Assembly: GCA_963693085.1 (NCBI GenBank)
Contig: OY856410.1
Span: 884,515,335 to 884,579,334, forward strand
Source: Alisma plantago-aquatica
Lineage: Eukaryota; Streptophyta; Magnoliopsida; Alismatales; Alismataceae
Length of the DNA stretch: 64,000 nt
Direction of reading: 5' to 3'
Shown here in pieces: positions 12,713 to 23,913 of this stretch. The position numbers were made by a program, and so were the translations under genes. The notes under the pieces were generated by a model. That model had not been told where the DNA came from. It ran no database searches and worked only from the letters and a program-made list of their open reading frames with translations. Position 1 is the first letter of the stretch; every line of letters begins with the position of its first letter.

Positions 12713-13075
12713 AAACCCTAATTGAGGGTAATGCCATGTGAAACCTTAATTGAGGGTGATGCCATGTAAAACCTTAATTGAGGGTGATGCCATGTGAAAC
12801 CCTAATTGAGGGTAATGCTATGTGAAACCTTAATTGAGGGTAATTCCATGTGAAACCTTAATTGAGGATGATGCCATGTGAAACCTTAATTGAGGGTTAT
12901 GCCATGTGAAACCCAAATTGAGGGTAATGCCATGTGAAACCTTAATTGAGGGTAATGCCATGTGAAACCCTAATTGAGGGTGATTCTATGTGAAACCCTA
13001 TTTGAGGGTGATTCTATGTGAAATCCTAATTGAGGGTGAAGCCATGTGAAATCTTAATTTTAGGTAATTCTATGT
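12713..13075 (+). repeat. 28 bp tandem array (Gypsy-A 5' LTR)
   Basis: About 13 copies of ATTGAGGGTAATGCC followed by ATGTGAAACCCTA. The junction forms an ACCCTAATTGAGGGT quasi-palindrome. The 3' LTR array has about three more copies. Confidence 0.85.
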
Positions 13076-15344
13076 GTAACCCTGATATAGAAGAATATTA
13101 TGTGAAACTCTAATGTAGAGTGATATTATGTGAAATCCATAAATATGGGAGATGCTATGTGAACTTTAAATTATAAACATGGAAAACTCTATTCCTAATA
13201 ATGGAATTGTGATTAATATATTGACAAGTATAACACCTAAAGAGGTTGATAATGAATGCCCTTATATCAATAGTTCCTAACTCAAAAATGAGTCCATATC
13301 ATTAGCAAGGGTTGTACTTTTTAAATAAGTGACTTATGACCAATGCAATTCATGATAAATGTGATGAGTTGATGCACAAAGTATTTGGATGGCAAATACC
13401 CTAATACAAGCTAAGTGGATGAATTCAAGTATAACAATGGTGATGAGGGAAGTGATATATCAAAGAATGATAGATATCACATTCAACACCTCAATATTGA
13501 TATATCGTGATGTGTTTTAAATCCAATATATTTTGACGAGTGACACATGAAGTGTGTCGTGTCAGTTATTTCATAAATGTAGGCTATCATGCCTTATGAA
13601 AAGGTTAATCCAAATCAATAGCCTATGATGCAATCATATTTTGGTAAAGATGAGAGAGGAACTCATACTTTGTGTTGATAATCCATTTAACGATGAATGA
13701 TGAGAATAAATAAGTATGATTGAATGCTTCTGTTATCAATGTTGGCTCCTAGCTGTGTGGAGCAATGAATTAAGGTTTGATCATTAATAACATGATCTTA
13801 AGAACCTTAATGTTTATTTATAGAAAACCCTAATGGAGGATGATGATATGCAAGAGGAATTCTAACCCTAAAAAGGGAATAATGGTATTACTTTGTGTTG
13901 CATGGTGATGATATGAAAGCATTATAACTGTTATCATGAGTACTAATCATGCAAGTATGTTGAGATGATAAGCCTAGCCAGGTATGAGCTATGATGCTCG
14001 TTATATTGAAAATGTTTTATAGGCCTTATAAGCCTTCATATGCTTGGTTGCTTAGTGAGAGGAAATCTAAAATTAATGAGCCATGTGTGTCATATGATGT
14101 TTTAATTATTGAAATTGGTTATGGGCTATATAAGCCATGATGTACCTTGATTACCTATTTTGAGGTAACAAGAGGTGAATTAAGCTCTATGTGCTATGTG
14201 TAATGCTTGTGTAGTAAGGATCATGTTTAACTTGGTCAAATGACTTGAAGGTATTAAGTTACATGTTACGTGGTAACAAGTATTTTATGATGAATTAAGG
14301 GTTTGAATATCCATGTTCTATAATCATGATGATGAATTTTCTAAGAAATGGAAAGGTACTTGATGAAATGAGGGATTAAGATCCCAATACCTTGTTAGAA
14401 GAGAATGGCAACATGCCATGACTCCACCAAATAATGCCAGACATTAGCTGTGTGTTCTAAGCCTGAAGAGAGTATATATTGTGGCTATAACTCTATAATG
14501 AAGATGTCAATTTACTCTGGCAAGTTAACTACAGCCTGACACATGATGTGAAAATATAATCAGCTGTGTAGTGTATTTGCAAATGTTGAAATACGAGAAA
14601 CATTAGTTGATATTATCCTGATTAGTGTAGCAGATACATGTTATACATGATCTTCATAATACCTTATTGGATAAGTGACATGCTGCTCTATCAGGTTACA
14701 ACTGCAATGCTTTAGATAAGAATAATGTTCTAATCTGTTAAACAATGAATTAACTATTGTTAAGAAATTATGATTCCTCTATTCAGATTTATCTTATTAA
14801 TCTACAATAATAATGTTTTTGGTAGAGAGTTATATCTCTCACTGGGGCAATTTACAATTGTCTCACCCCCATGGGAACCACATTTTTTAGGTGGACACGG
14901 ACGAGGAGGTAGGAATCCTTCAGTAGGTGAAGGACAACAACAGCAGCAGCAGGGACAATAGTGAATTCTCAGGTGGAGACACTGGCTGATATGTCTTGTA
15001 TAGATGTACATAGAGTCCTATGTGTCATCTCTGTACTCTCAGGTCCTCGGAGTAGTAGTTACTGCTTTTGAGATTTTGGCTTAGTGCCTCATGATTTTAT
15101 ACTGCCTGTATTTAGTTTAACAGAGCAGTTGATGCATGTAATTCTCAGAAAGAGATGATACAGGACATGTACTTGTGAATCAGTATGTAATTAAATCACT
15201 CTAGTTCTTTATGAAAGAGTTTTCCTATGTGTGGATCTCTTTGTAAAATGGTTTTAATTTTTAGTTATTTTCAGTAATCCGTTTCTTAGTGATTGCTTCC
15301 GCTTAGTTAATAACATTTTATTCGGACGTTGCGTCACAATTTAG

Positions 15345-15356
15345 TGGTATCAGAGC
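15345..15356 (+). other. Gypsy-A primer-binding site (tRNA-Met)
   Basis: TGGTATCAGAGC lies six bases after the LTR end. It matches the 3' end of plant initiator tRNA-Met, the usual primer for this clade. Confidence 0.9.
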
Positions 15357-15470
15357 TCTAGGTTCGCTGAGTCTACAGAGACATAGGACTAAGATGTTGA
15401 GTCTGTTCTAAGTGTCTTCCAGTTCATTTGATAGTATCTTCTGCTCATATAGGAGAAGAAGAACTTGAAG

Positions 15471-16711
15471 ATGTCTGGAACACATGAAGAACATGCTGCT
15501 GAGAGCAGCATTGCTGCACAAGGAGGAGGTGTAAGGGATCAATCTAGGGAGGAGCCAGTACCTGGATATCCCCAGTTTGACCCAGCTATGATAGAGAATC
15601 CATCCTTCCATACCCTGTTTAGTCAGTTTATGGCGACTATGACGCATATGGCGGATAGGATGCCACCACCTGCACCTAGGGCACCAGTCCACAATGAGGG
15701 ATATGGAGCCGGCAAGACTTTTGAGTGACTTCGTCGGGTTGGATCCATAGATTATGCTGGTACAGCTGATCCAGCAAATGCTGATCTATGGTTGATAGAG
15801 CTGGAGAAGGCTTTCAGAATCCTTGATATTCCTGAAGCCGAGAAGGTAAGACATGTAGTATATCTCCTAAAAGGGAGTGCTGGTCACTGGTGGATATTAG
15901 AAGAAGACAAGAAGCCATGTGAAGAAATTGGATGGGAGGCATTTCGACGAGAGTACATCAGTAAATACTTCCCTAAGACATATTTATATGAGAAGATCTC
16001 CCAATTTGAGAGGATTAGACATATTTAGATGTCACCATATGAACATTAGCGAGTATGAAGCTAAGTTCATGGAGTTGTTGCGGTTTTGTCTGCATATGGT
16101 GGTTAATGATGAGGAAAGAATTCGACATTTTAAGAAGGGGTTGAACGCTGAACTGACCACTCCTGTGTCTGCTTTAGATAATACAGAGAGGTTTCCCACT
16201 TTTGTGGAGTCGGTAAGGAGGATAGAAAGGTTTGAAATCGAGAAATGATAGACCAGTGGTAAGAAAGTATACACTCAGTTTCAAGGACAAAGATCTGAAA
16301 GTTTTAAGAAGCCGAGATTTTCTGCATTGGCAGCACCATCGAGATTCAATACCTAGACGCAATGGACGTCAAGTAGGGGTAGGGACCGTAGTATTTCTCC
16401 AAGTAGAGTCTCCGACATAGCATCAACATCGGTGACTGGATCTCACAGACCCTATTTTGTGACTAGGGTCTGTTATCAATGTAGACAATCGGGACATCTA
16501 GCAAAGGATTGTCCAGATGGGAATACAATGGCGACTCAACCCCAAGGGTAGAGTCAGCAAGGATCACAAAGGAGGTAGTTGTCTAGAAACAATAGAGGAC
16601 GTGGACAAGCATCCCGAGTTGGTTCATCAACACCTAACAATCAAGCACAGGGTCAACAACCACCAATTGCAATGATTTATGCAATGAATCAATCTGATGC
16701 AATAGTCAACC
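15471..16711 (+). pseudogene. gag: Gypsy-A gag pseudogene, 5' part
   Basis: Start ATG chosen at 15471 because it follows the leader and aligns with the Gypsy-B gag start. The capsid-type region contains LEKAFRILDIPEAEKVRH and GSAGHWW. A zinc knuckle VCYQCRQSGHLAKDCP (16465-16512, CX2CX4HX4C) would bind RNA during particle assembly. Defects seen: a TGA at 15726, a frameshift near 16020, a double stop near 16246, and further stops. The frame continues after Copia-1 at 32369. It cannot make a full Gag. Confidence 0.88.
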
Positions 16712-18932
16712 TGTTGGGTTTTAGGGGAGGCAGAGAAGGCAGCGGAAACAAAATTTTTCCTCCCTAAACCCAAAACAAGGAAATGCGTCAACGTCTATAC
16801 AATAGGAAAGGATGGTTTGGGAATCATACCTTGTCCCTAGGCTTGCTCGGTGACAATACCTCGTGCCTTGTGTGGTCTTCACCTCTGGTCTTAGACGGTG
16901 TATGTGCAGCTCCTGGTCGCACCGGGATTGACGACTCCTGGTCTCACCGGGACTGTCGGGATTGACAGCTATCCTCCGAGTGGCAAAAATCTCTCGCCTC
17001 TGAAGTAGTCCACACGGACCACCTGGAACTCCAATCTCCTTGTCTCACAAGCAATTGGAAGGAGTCACACCCTCCTGTCAGTGTAGTAGTCGCCGACACA
17101 CTCTCCTGCCACCAGTAGATTTCTGCATTTGTCTTTCCCTTGTTGTGCCTCCCTTATCAGGTAGCACTTACTCGGGCTCTCTCAGTTACCAAAACCAGAG
17201 AGAACGACAACTTCACAGAGCAACTGGTTGCACTGAGTTGTTGTCTTTGAGAAGCCCCCAATACCCCTATATATAGGAGGGTCATGGGACAGGGTTCTCT
17301 ATCCCGGGGAAAATGGGACTAAAGCAGGAGTAGAAGGGTTCGAGGTTTTCCAGAAAAAATAACCAACTGCGTGACCTGAACCGATTGTTTCACAACTGAA
17401 ATGGTCGGTTAGGGACCTGAGTCGGTCGGTTGACACCTCAACCGATCGGTTCACATCTCAACCGATCGGTTCGTGGCCCTGGTCAGTTCCCGATTGACTT
17501 TTATTCTTTTGTTTCTAATTGGTATCAAATACCAATCCTTGTTCCAATCAAATTGGGTAAGTGAAACGAAAAGAATTTTCTCACCAATCCTACTTTCCCA
17601 ACTTGCTCTGTTGGACCAGTGAGTCGATCGTTTCAACATTTGAAGCAATCATTTCACCCTGTGCGTGAGCTGATCGACTCACCATCTAAACCGATCGGTT
17701 CACCAAGCTGAGCCAATCGGTTCATCACATGAGTCGATCGGTTGGGAGTGCAGATTGTGCAGAATCAGTCAATTGCAGTTTCAATCAATTCGATACTCCA
17801 ATCAATGTGTCCAACACCTTGAACATTATGACATGGAGCTATCAATTAATTGAGTGTTTAATTGAACTACTAAACTCCTTTAGTAATCAATCTAAACATT
17901 GTTTGTGGACAAAACTCCTCTTCCAGGTTAAATCCTATGTGTGTGACCCTATAGGTCCTTTTCACGTTGGCAGTGAAAGTCCATAACACTCATGAATTCA
18001 CAAGCAAAGTGAGGTGCCTAGTCACACATTAGTGCTACCCAAGTGAAATAGAAAGTTGGAGAACAACTTTCAATCCTAAAATCTGTGAATGGTGTTATAG
18101 TGAATGTATAATTCCTTTGTCACTGACATCCTGAATGAACTTGAGGCATGGAATAGTCATCCTGTCAACGTTCATTCACTTTCTTGATCTCAGAGTAGAT
18201 TGTAAGAGATATGTATGACATCAATATCATATACTAATTCATACATGCGTGCACGTCTTCCTCAATCCTACTCATTAAGTGGCCATGGATATCAAACTCC
18301 CTCAGGAGGGACAAATCCCATATCTATCACTCACCCCTTAAAAGCTCCATGTGTCAAAGACACCCAATCATCACCTTTATAACAACCCATGTTTCAGGAC
18401 TGCGTTTGATGATGTCAAAGTGTGCTCAACTACATGTGTTGAGTGTAGTGATTTCAGGTCAAAGAATCACACTCACCACCATCACTGTGAGTACTGACTG
18501 TGACTACCATGTCATGGTTCCTTGTGTCAAACTCATGGTGGGTCTGTCCGGTACACTTGTTCTCTAACAAGTACATATGTGTTTGGTTTGATATCTCTAT
18601 ATCATGACTAATGAGATTTTGTCATCAACCAACACCACAATCTAGTCTTATGTGTCATTGCTGTCTATCTACCTTCCAAAATGACATCCGACTAGGGACA
18701 TAATGAGAATGTACAAACTCTTAGCATCCGTATGATCTCATCGTTCAGGTCCTGAACCTGAAGGCATACATCATTGAGTATTGTAATTTTCTAGACATTC
18801 TATCTGTTCTATCACTATCTCATATGACTGAACCAAAAAGAATTGGAAGCTTGTCTTTGATGTTTATCAAATCAATCATAATGTATCCCACCAATCATCC
18901 CATGATTGGCTCTCAGGGCATACATACCAACA
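16712..18932 (-). repeat. Copia-1 3' LTR
   Basis: Same sequence as 30121-32363 with scattered substitutions. The minus-strand TATA box CTATATATAG is at 17268-17277. The ACCGATCGGT array lies at 17375-17740. The purine-rich GTGAGAGTC just outside (minus strand, plus 18933-18941) is the polypurine-tract candidate. Confidence 0.92.
17375..17740 (-). repeat. ACCGATCGGT palindrome array (Copia-1 3' LTR)
   Basis: Repeated perfect or near-perfect AACCGATCGGTT palindromes with variable spacers. It lies just upstream of the TATA box in element orientation, so in U3. Confidence 0.85.
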
Positions 18933-21364
18933 GACTCTCACTTGCACTGCGAGCCAATCACCCTTGAATCATATTCATAGTGATCTTCAAACATGTCCCA
19001 CATGTTACTGTGCTCTAGTGCGAACATAGTGAGTTATGGCAACACCTTGCAAAAGTTAGTATCAATTGCATGTCTCACATCTCTTCACTGTACGTCACAC
19101 ATATGAGATGGAGTTGACGTAATATGTGATCTAGTATTCCTTTGCTAACCTTTAGCCACATTGCATGATCAAGGATTCCATACTTGTCATCAATGAGCGG
19201 AATATATATAAGTTCATCTCATGAACTTCCAGATCCATATAGTATCCACTGTTGTTCTCTAACACATAGATACCTGGCATTTCCTTTTAAATGGTTTTAT
19301 TGGAACACTTCCAATCATCAACAAACTTTCACTTTTATATATCCTATATATATTTTGCGATTAATTTTCTGTCCTTTTGGAAGTTCGCATCAATGTAACT
19401 CTTTACATTGAACTCTTCCTTATCTCCATAGAACTAGTACTTCTAAAGTACTTATCAAGTTCTCATGGTATTCTAGTAACCCTTACTGGAAGTAGACAGA
19501 CATCCACTCGTCATGTCCCACATACGGGTTATTAGGATGAGCACATCATATTTCCATGTCCTACATACAAGATGATGAATGCATTTTGTTCTTGCCATGT
19601 CGATATATGAAAGATAATGGGATGATTACATACATGATAGATCCATATCTATTCTTAGTGTTCCCATTCTTCATAAGAATTGGACACTTGGCCTTGGGAT
19701 ACTAACTCCATGTAACATGTACAAGTTTTCTCCCACTAAATCTGTGCATACTGAACCCTTCAGTACAGATTGCCAATGTATGCTTTCTCTTTTCAGATCA
19801 AGAGGTTTTTCGAGAACTATCTCTATAGATCTCTATTCCTATCACATAGGAAACATCTCTATCTTCCTTAAAGATAATTTCCACTTTTGGATTTCCATTC
19901 TAGAACATTTCCATTTCACATCAACATGTGGAATGTGAACACGCTCCCACTAAATCACAGATCCCTTCTTTATCTTTGACATATCAGTCAAAGCCTTTGA
20001 CTATATCATCAAAGTAAAGATCCAATTCTGAGTTGCTTGTACTCAATCAATCACATTGATTAGTCCATTGTAACTTATAGACTTCATTTGCATTAGTGGA
20101 TTCATAAACCTTATCAGTTGTGTCACGTACACATCCTTGTTTTATTCCTTATAGGAATGTGGTTTTAGTATCCATATGCCAAATGTCTTAGTCATTAACT
20201 TGCAATCAACAATTATCATCCTTCTCAAAATGTTATCCATGTGTCTTAACACTTAAGATTCATGTTCACTTATGGATTTCATCCAATGGGTGCTACCATC
20301 AAGGTCATACCGTACGGTTCACATGGATGTCATTTAGGATGTAATGGTCATAAACCATAACTCAAAATTCGGTTCCTCATATTGATCTAGATAGTTGACT
20401 CATCACATGAACAACTCATCACATAGATAAACGAGGTGTATTCGTCAAGGACATAAGAAATTACAACTCCTTGTGATTCTTAATGTCCTTTATTAGTGTG
20501 GGGTATTCTTTTATTAAGAAGAATTCAGTTATTTAATCATTCTCTAACTCCTTAGAGTATGATTCCTTCTTGATTTAGACATCACCATGCCTTAATCATG
20601 AGTTCACTATGATGCACTATCATAATCACTCAAAAGGATCTCAAACAGTTGGTCCAAGTATTTCATTCATTGATCTCATCAAGAATTAACACTTTACCAA
20701 ATTTGCACTTCATCTATGATAACCTTGAACACTTTAAGATATTCATATTGGTATTTCTCCAAACACCATTTGAAGTATTAACATTTGTTCCAATAGGTAT
20801 GTAAATACATCACATGTATCATACCTAATAGGATAATCATTCTCCCACTACCTTTAGTGAATATTGATTAATGATGTCTAAGACATTCATGTCTCTTACT
20901 GGTTCTCTAACCAAAAGAGTCCAGATTTATCCATCACATGGAAACTAGAAATGAATTTATCATGATTGATGCTAATTTGATTGTTTGATTTATCTATAAC
21001 TTTTAAGTATCATTTTATCTTATGCATATCAAATACCACAAGATAAACAAGGCATTGCCACAAAGATCATATCTTTAGAAATTGAAACATCTCTTTATTG
21101 ATTGCCATCGTTGTCATACAATATGCAAAATAAAGTGTTTCTATCTATTGGCAAATATGAAATAGCAGTTCATAACTGTATTACATGCCTTTTAGGCTGA
21201 AAATAAACTAAAGTACTCCTATCTATGGCGGAAACACTTGCCCCATTTATTGAGTGCTTTACACTTTACATCTTGGTATCATACACCTCAAAAGTGTTAC
21301 AAGTTTACTTTCATGACACCTTTAAGTAGAGATGTTTGTTGCCTCCTTCTTCTTTTATTCTTCC
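18933..21364 (-). pseudogene. Copia-1 pol remnant
   Basis: The interval should hold protease, integrase, RT and RNase H but is only ~2.4 kb and full of stops. The one part I can identify is RT (19650-20200, listed separately). No integrase motif was found between 20200 and 21360, nor a YVDD box. Large internal deletions are inferred. Confidence 0.6.
19650..20200 (-). pseudogene. Copia-1 reverse transcriptase fragment
   Basis: Minus-strand fragments match the order of Copia RT. First comes DIWHMDTKTTFL (family WQMDVKTAFLNG), then KVYESTNANEVYKLQ, then FDDIVKGFD, then SYVIGIEIYRDSSRK (family ASYVLGIKIYRDRSR). Stops interrupt each piece, and the catalytic YVDD block expected before SYVIGIEIYRD is gone. 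It is non-functional. Confidence 0.7.
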
Positions 21365-21504
21365 AGATAGAGAGGACAATTCCTTTTCCAATGTCCTAGC
21401 TTTTGACAATGGTGGCAATTGCCTTTCTTGGTCACACCTCTCTTGGCATTGAGAGCTGAAGACGACTTGGGCTCTTGGCTAGCATCAGAACCTTTCTTAG
21501 CTTT
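21365..21504 (-). pseudogene. gag: Copia-1 gag, 3' part with zinc knuckle
   Basis: Reads KGNCHHCQKLGHWKRNCP on the minus strand, a CX2CX4HX4C zinc knuckle. It is the direct continuation of the gag frame that stops at the CACTA insertion 6.5 kb to the right. It ends in a TAA shortly after the knuckle. Confidence 0.85.
21502..21504. other. CACTA target-site duplication, left
   Basis: TTT here and at 28005-28007. A 3 bp duplication is diagnostic for CACTA elements. Confidence 0.8.
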
Positions 21505-21517
21505 CACTACTACAGAA
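21505..21517 (+). repeat. CACTA left terminal inverted repeat
   Basis: CACTACTACAGAA, the exact reverse complement of 27992-28004. Confidence 0.95.
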
Positions 21518-21539
21518 ATAGCATTCAATGTCACTTTTC

Positions 21540-21957
21540 TGGGCGTCGGTTATTAAGAAAAACCGACGCCTTATATGTTAGGCATCGGTTTTTTAAGCAA
21601 ACCGACGTCTATATTCAAAGACCAGCCAGACACGGGTACCGCTTTGTATTCAGCGTCGGTGGTTTATAACAAACTGACGCTGAAATTCGGCCGCGAAATC
21701 CAAATTTAGATAAAAAAAAATAGTGTCATTGTCAGCGTCGGTCATGTAGGTATACACCGACGCCTATGTGCGATGAAAATTTGCGCAAAAAGTGTCACTT
21801 TCAGCGTCGGTTATCCTTTTATAACCGACGCGGAAGGTTGTTCCCGCCAAACAATTTCATGAAAATATCGTCCAATTGGACATCGGTTGTTGCAAACAAC
21901 CGACGCTAAAGACGTTTAGGCGTCGGTGGATGCAAACAACCGACGCTATATGGGAAC
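21540..21957 (+). repeat. CACTA left subterminal repeat array
   Basis: About seven inverted pairs GCGTCGGT...ACCGACGC, spaced roughly 50-70 bp, for example 21541-21569. In En/Spm such repeats are bound by TNPA. Here each site is a self-complementary hairpin pair rather than a simple direct repeat. Confidence 0.9.
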
Positions 21958-22385
21958 TAATACTCCGCGATCGCCCGACTCTTCCCCTTTCTTCTGTTTC
22001 ATTGCGAGCAATTACCCTATTTCTCTGCTGCCGGCGATTTCTCTCCGGCGATTTCTTCTCCAGTGCCATTTCTCCGGCTATTTCTTCTCCGGCGCCCCCT
22101 TCTCCGGCGCCCCCTTCTCCACCACCACTCCTCCTTCTCTGCGCCCCCTTCTCCGCCGCCCCTACTGCCCGCCCCTGCTGCCTGCCCCTGCTGCTCCAAG
22201 CGCCTGAGGCCGCCGCCACGCCTGACTCTTCGGCGCCGCCTGGTGCTTTTCCACGGTCGTCGCGCCGCCACAACCACCGCCAGAGCCACTGGAGCTGCTA
22301 GCTGCTCCTCCACCGCCGTCGCTGCTAGCTACTTCTCCAGCCAGAGCCACCGGAGCCTCTGCCTTCTTCCCTCTGACAAGGTTGG
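21958..22385 (+). promoter_or_regulatory. GC-rich candidate 5' exon of the CACTA gene
   Basis: A C-rich, pyrimidine-biased block just inside the left subterminal repeats. It is open in several frames on both strands, which low complexity alone explains. The coding start at 23914 sits directly behind a TTTTCAG acceptor, so an upstream, mostly untranslated exon is required, and this block is the natural place. A donor at about 22379 (ACAAG|GTTGGT) is possible. RNA evidence is lacking. Confidence 0.4.
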
Positions 22386-22969
22386 TCTTCCCGCTGCTAG
22401 CTGCTCTGCTTTTTTATGCATCGATCAAATTGTTGTGATAAAAATGCATGTAATGTATTTGATTAGAGTTAATCTAATCTGGATGTTCATAATAATGGTA
22501 TGTTAAATATGATGATTAGGGATAAATATAATGTCTAGTACACAAATATTAGATGATATTCAAGAAAACCCTAGTTTGATGAGCATGTTGTTAATCATGT
22601 TAATTATGATTCTTCTATATATTCTGATGTCATTATATAATTATGTGATCCCAACATATTAAATTGAATTAGAATGATTTCATGAATTATAGGGTTTTAA
22701 AGTTGATAAACATGTACATGCAGAAATAGGGTTATTAAACCAATGGTTATAACATAGTATGATCTTAATCTGATCTGGATGTTCATAATAATGTAGTATG
22801 TTAAATATGATGATTAGGGATACATATAATGTCTAGTAAAGATTCCTAGACCTTTTGTTTGAAACTATTGATTTCTTGATTTATTATTTAATAATGCTCT
22901 ATTGATTAGGATTAACCATGTTGCCTGTACTTTATAGACATTTATTATATATAAGAATGACAACACATG

Positions 22970-23340
22970 TATTTGTTGGCCTAGAAACCCGTCCAAGATT
23001 GGCTCATTAGGAGTAAATCTTGGATAGTCCCCGGTTTGGGACTGTTCTTGAACACCTAATCTCACTTAGGATGTAAGTGTATAATGTGTATTGGGTTTTC
23101 GAGAAAATTTCAGTAGCATTTCCCCGTTTGTTCTCTAAGTACATATGTACTTAGAGAACAGCGGGGAAATGCTGCCGAAATTTTCTTGAAAACCCAATAC
23201 ACATTATACACTTACTAGTGAAATTAGGTGTTCAAGGATGGGATAGGTGGTACACATTTATTATATATAAGAATGACATGAAATGTGTTTGTTGGCCTAG
23301 AATGTGAACAATCATTGTTTTTTATATTACTTGTACATTG
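22970..23340. repeat. Long hairpin unit, copy 1
   Basis: An inverted repeat with arms of ~100 bp (about 23046-23144 and 23145-23243) meets with no loop at the CATATG centred on 23144/23145. The arms have only a few mismatches. The whole ~370 bp unit recurs 449 bp to the right. Confidence 0.88.
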
Positions 23341-23418
23341 ATATAAATTAGAATGAACAATCACTAAATTATATACTGTTTGTATGGAGTCCGGCTTCAT
23401 TGTAGATATCTATTATTG

Positions 23419-23790
23419 TGTTTGTTGGCCTAGAAACCCGTCCAAAATTTACTCATTAGGAGTAAATCTTGGATAGTCCCCGGTTTGGGACTGTTCTTGA
23501 ACACCTAATCTCACTTAGGATGTAAGTGTATAATGTGTATTGGGTTTTCGAGAAAATTTCAGTAGCATTTCCCCGTTTGTTCTCTAAGTACATATGTACT
23601 TAGAGAACAGCGGGGAAATGCTGCCGAAATTTTCTTGAAAACCCAATACACATTATACACTTACTAGTGAGATTAGGTGTTCAAGGATGGGATAGGTGGT
23701 ACACATTTATTATATATAAGAATGACATGAAATGTGTTTGTTGGCCTAGAATGTGAACAATCATTGTTTTTTATATTACTTGTACATTGA
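23419..23790. repeat. Long hairpin unit, copy 2
   Basis: Near-identical direct copy of 22970-23340, with its dyad centre at 23593/23594. The two copies are so alike that the duplication must be recent relative to arm divergence. Confidence 0.88.
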
Positions 23791-23913
23791 AGGATTGCTA
23801 ATTGATAAAAGATCACAATTTTAGAGACATGTATGTTTATACAAATGCTAAATGTTTTCCTTATTCTAGTTGATACAAATGCTAAATGTTTTCCTTTTTA
23901 ATGAAATTTTCAG

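Larger units (their letters stand above)
10350..15338 (+). repeat. Gypsy-A 5' LTR (4989 bp)
   Basis: Bounded by TGTAAAATCCC and TTGCGTCACA. A short dyad, CTGGGTT (10365-10371) with AACCCAG (10379-10385), lies near the start. A TTATATAAC TATA-like motif lies near 11560. It contains the palindromic-motif and 28 bp arrays listed below. Open frames inside it are not genes. Confidence 0.92.
22386..23913 (+). other. Candidate first intron of the CACTA gene
   Basis: AT-rich DNA without coding sequence. It contains a duplicated ~85 bp block (about 22455-22540 and 22755-22840) and the two long hairpins listed next. It ends TTTTCAG before the start codon. Confidence 0.4.

Noticed and set aside
12713..13075. 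Interstitial telomere sequence, because of CCCTAA
   Set aside because: CCCTAA occurs once per 28 bp unit rather than as tandem CCCTAAA. It is part of the LTR array.
14770..14961. Glutamine-rich short ORF
   Set aside because: It lies in the Gypsy-A 5' LTR over a CAG microsatellite. The 3' LTR counterpart near 39130 has a different repeat length.
17040..17276. 78-codon ORF recurring at 30449-30685
   Set aside because: Both lie at the same place in the two Copia-1 LTRs, antisense to the element. An LTR shadow, not a duplicated gene.
21857..22506. Several overlapping open frames of 60-147 codons on both strands
   Set aside because: They arise from the C/G-rich low-complexity block. No frame has a domain, and overlap on both strands is expected from composition. 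Treated as a possible untranslated exon.
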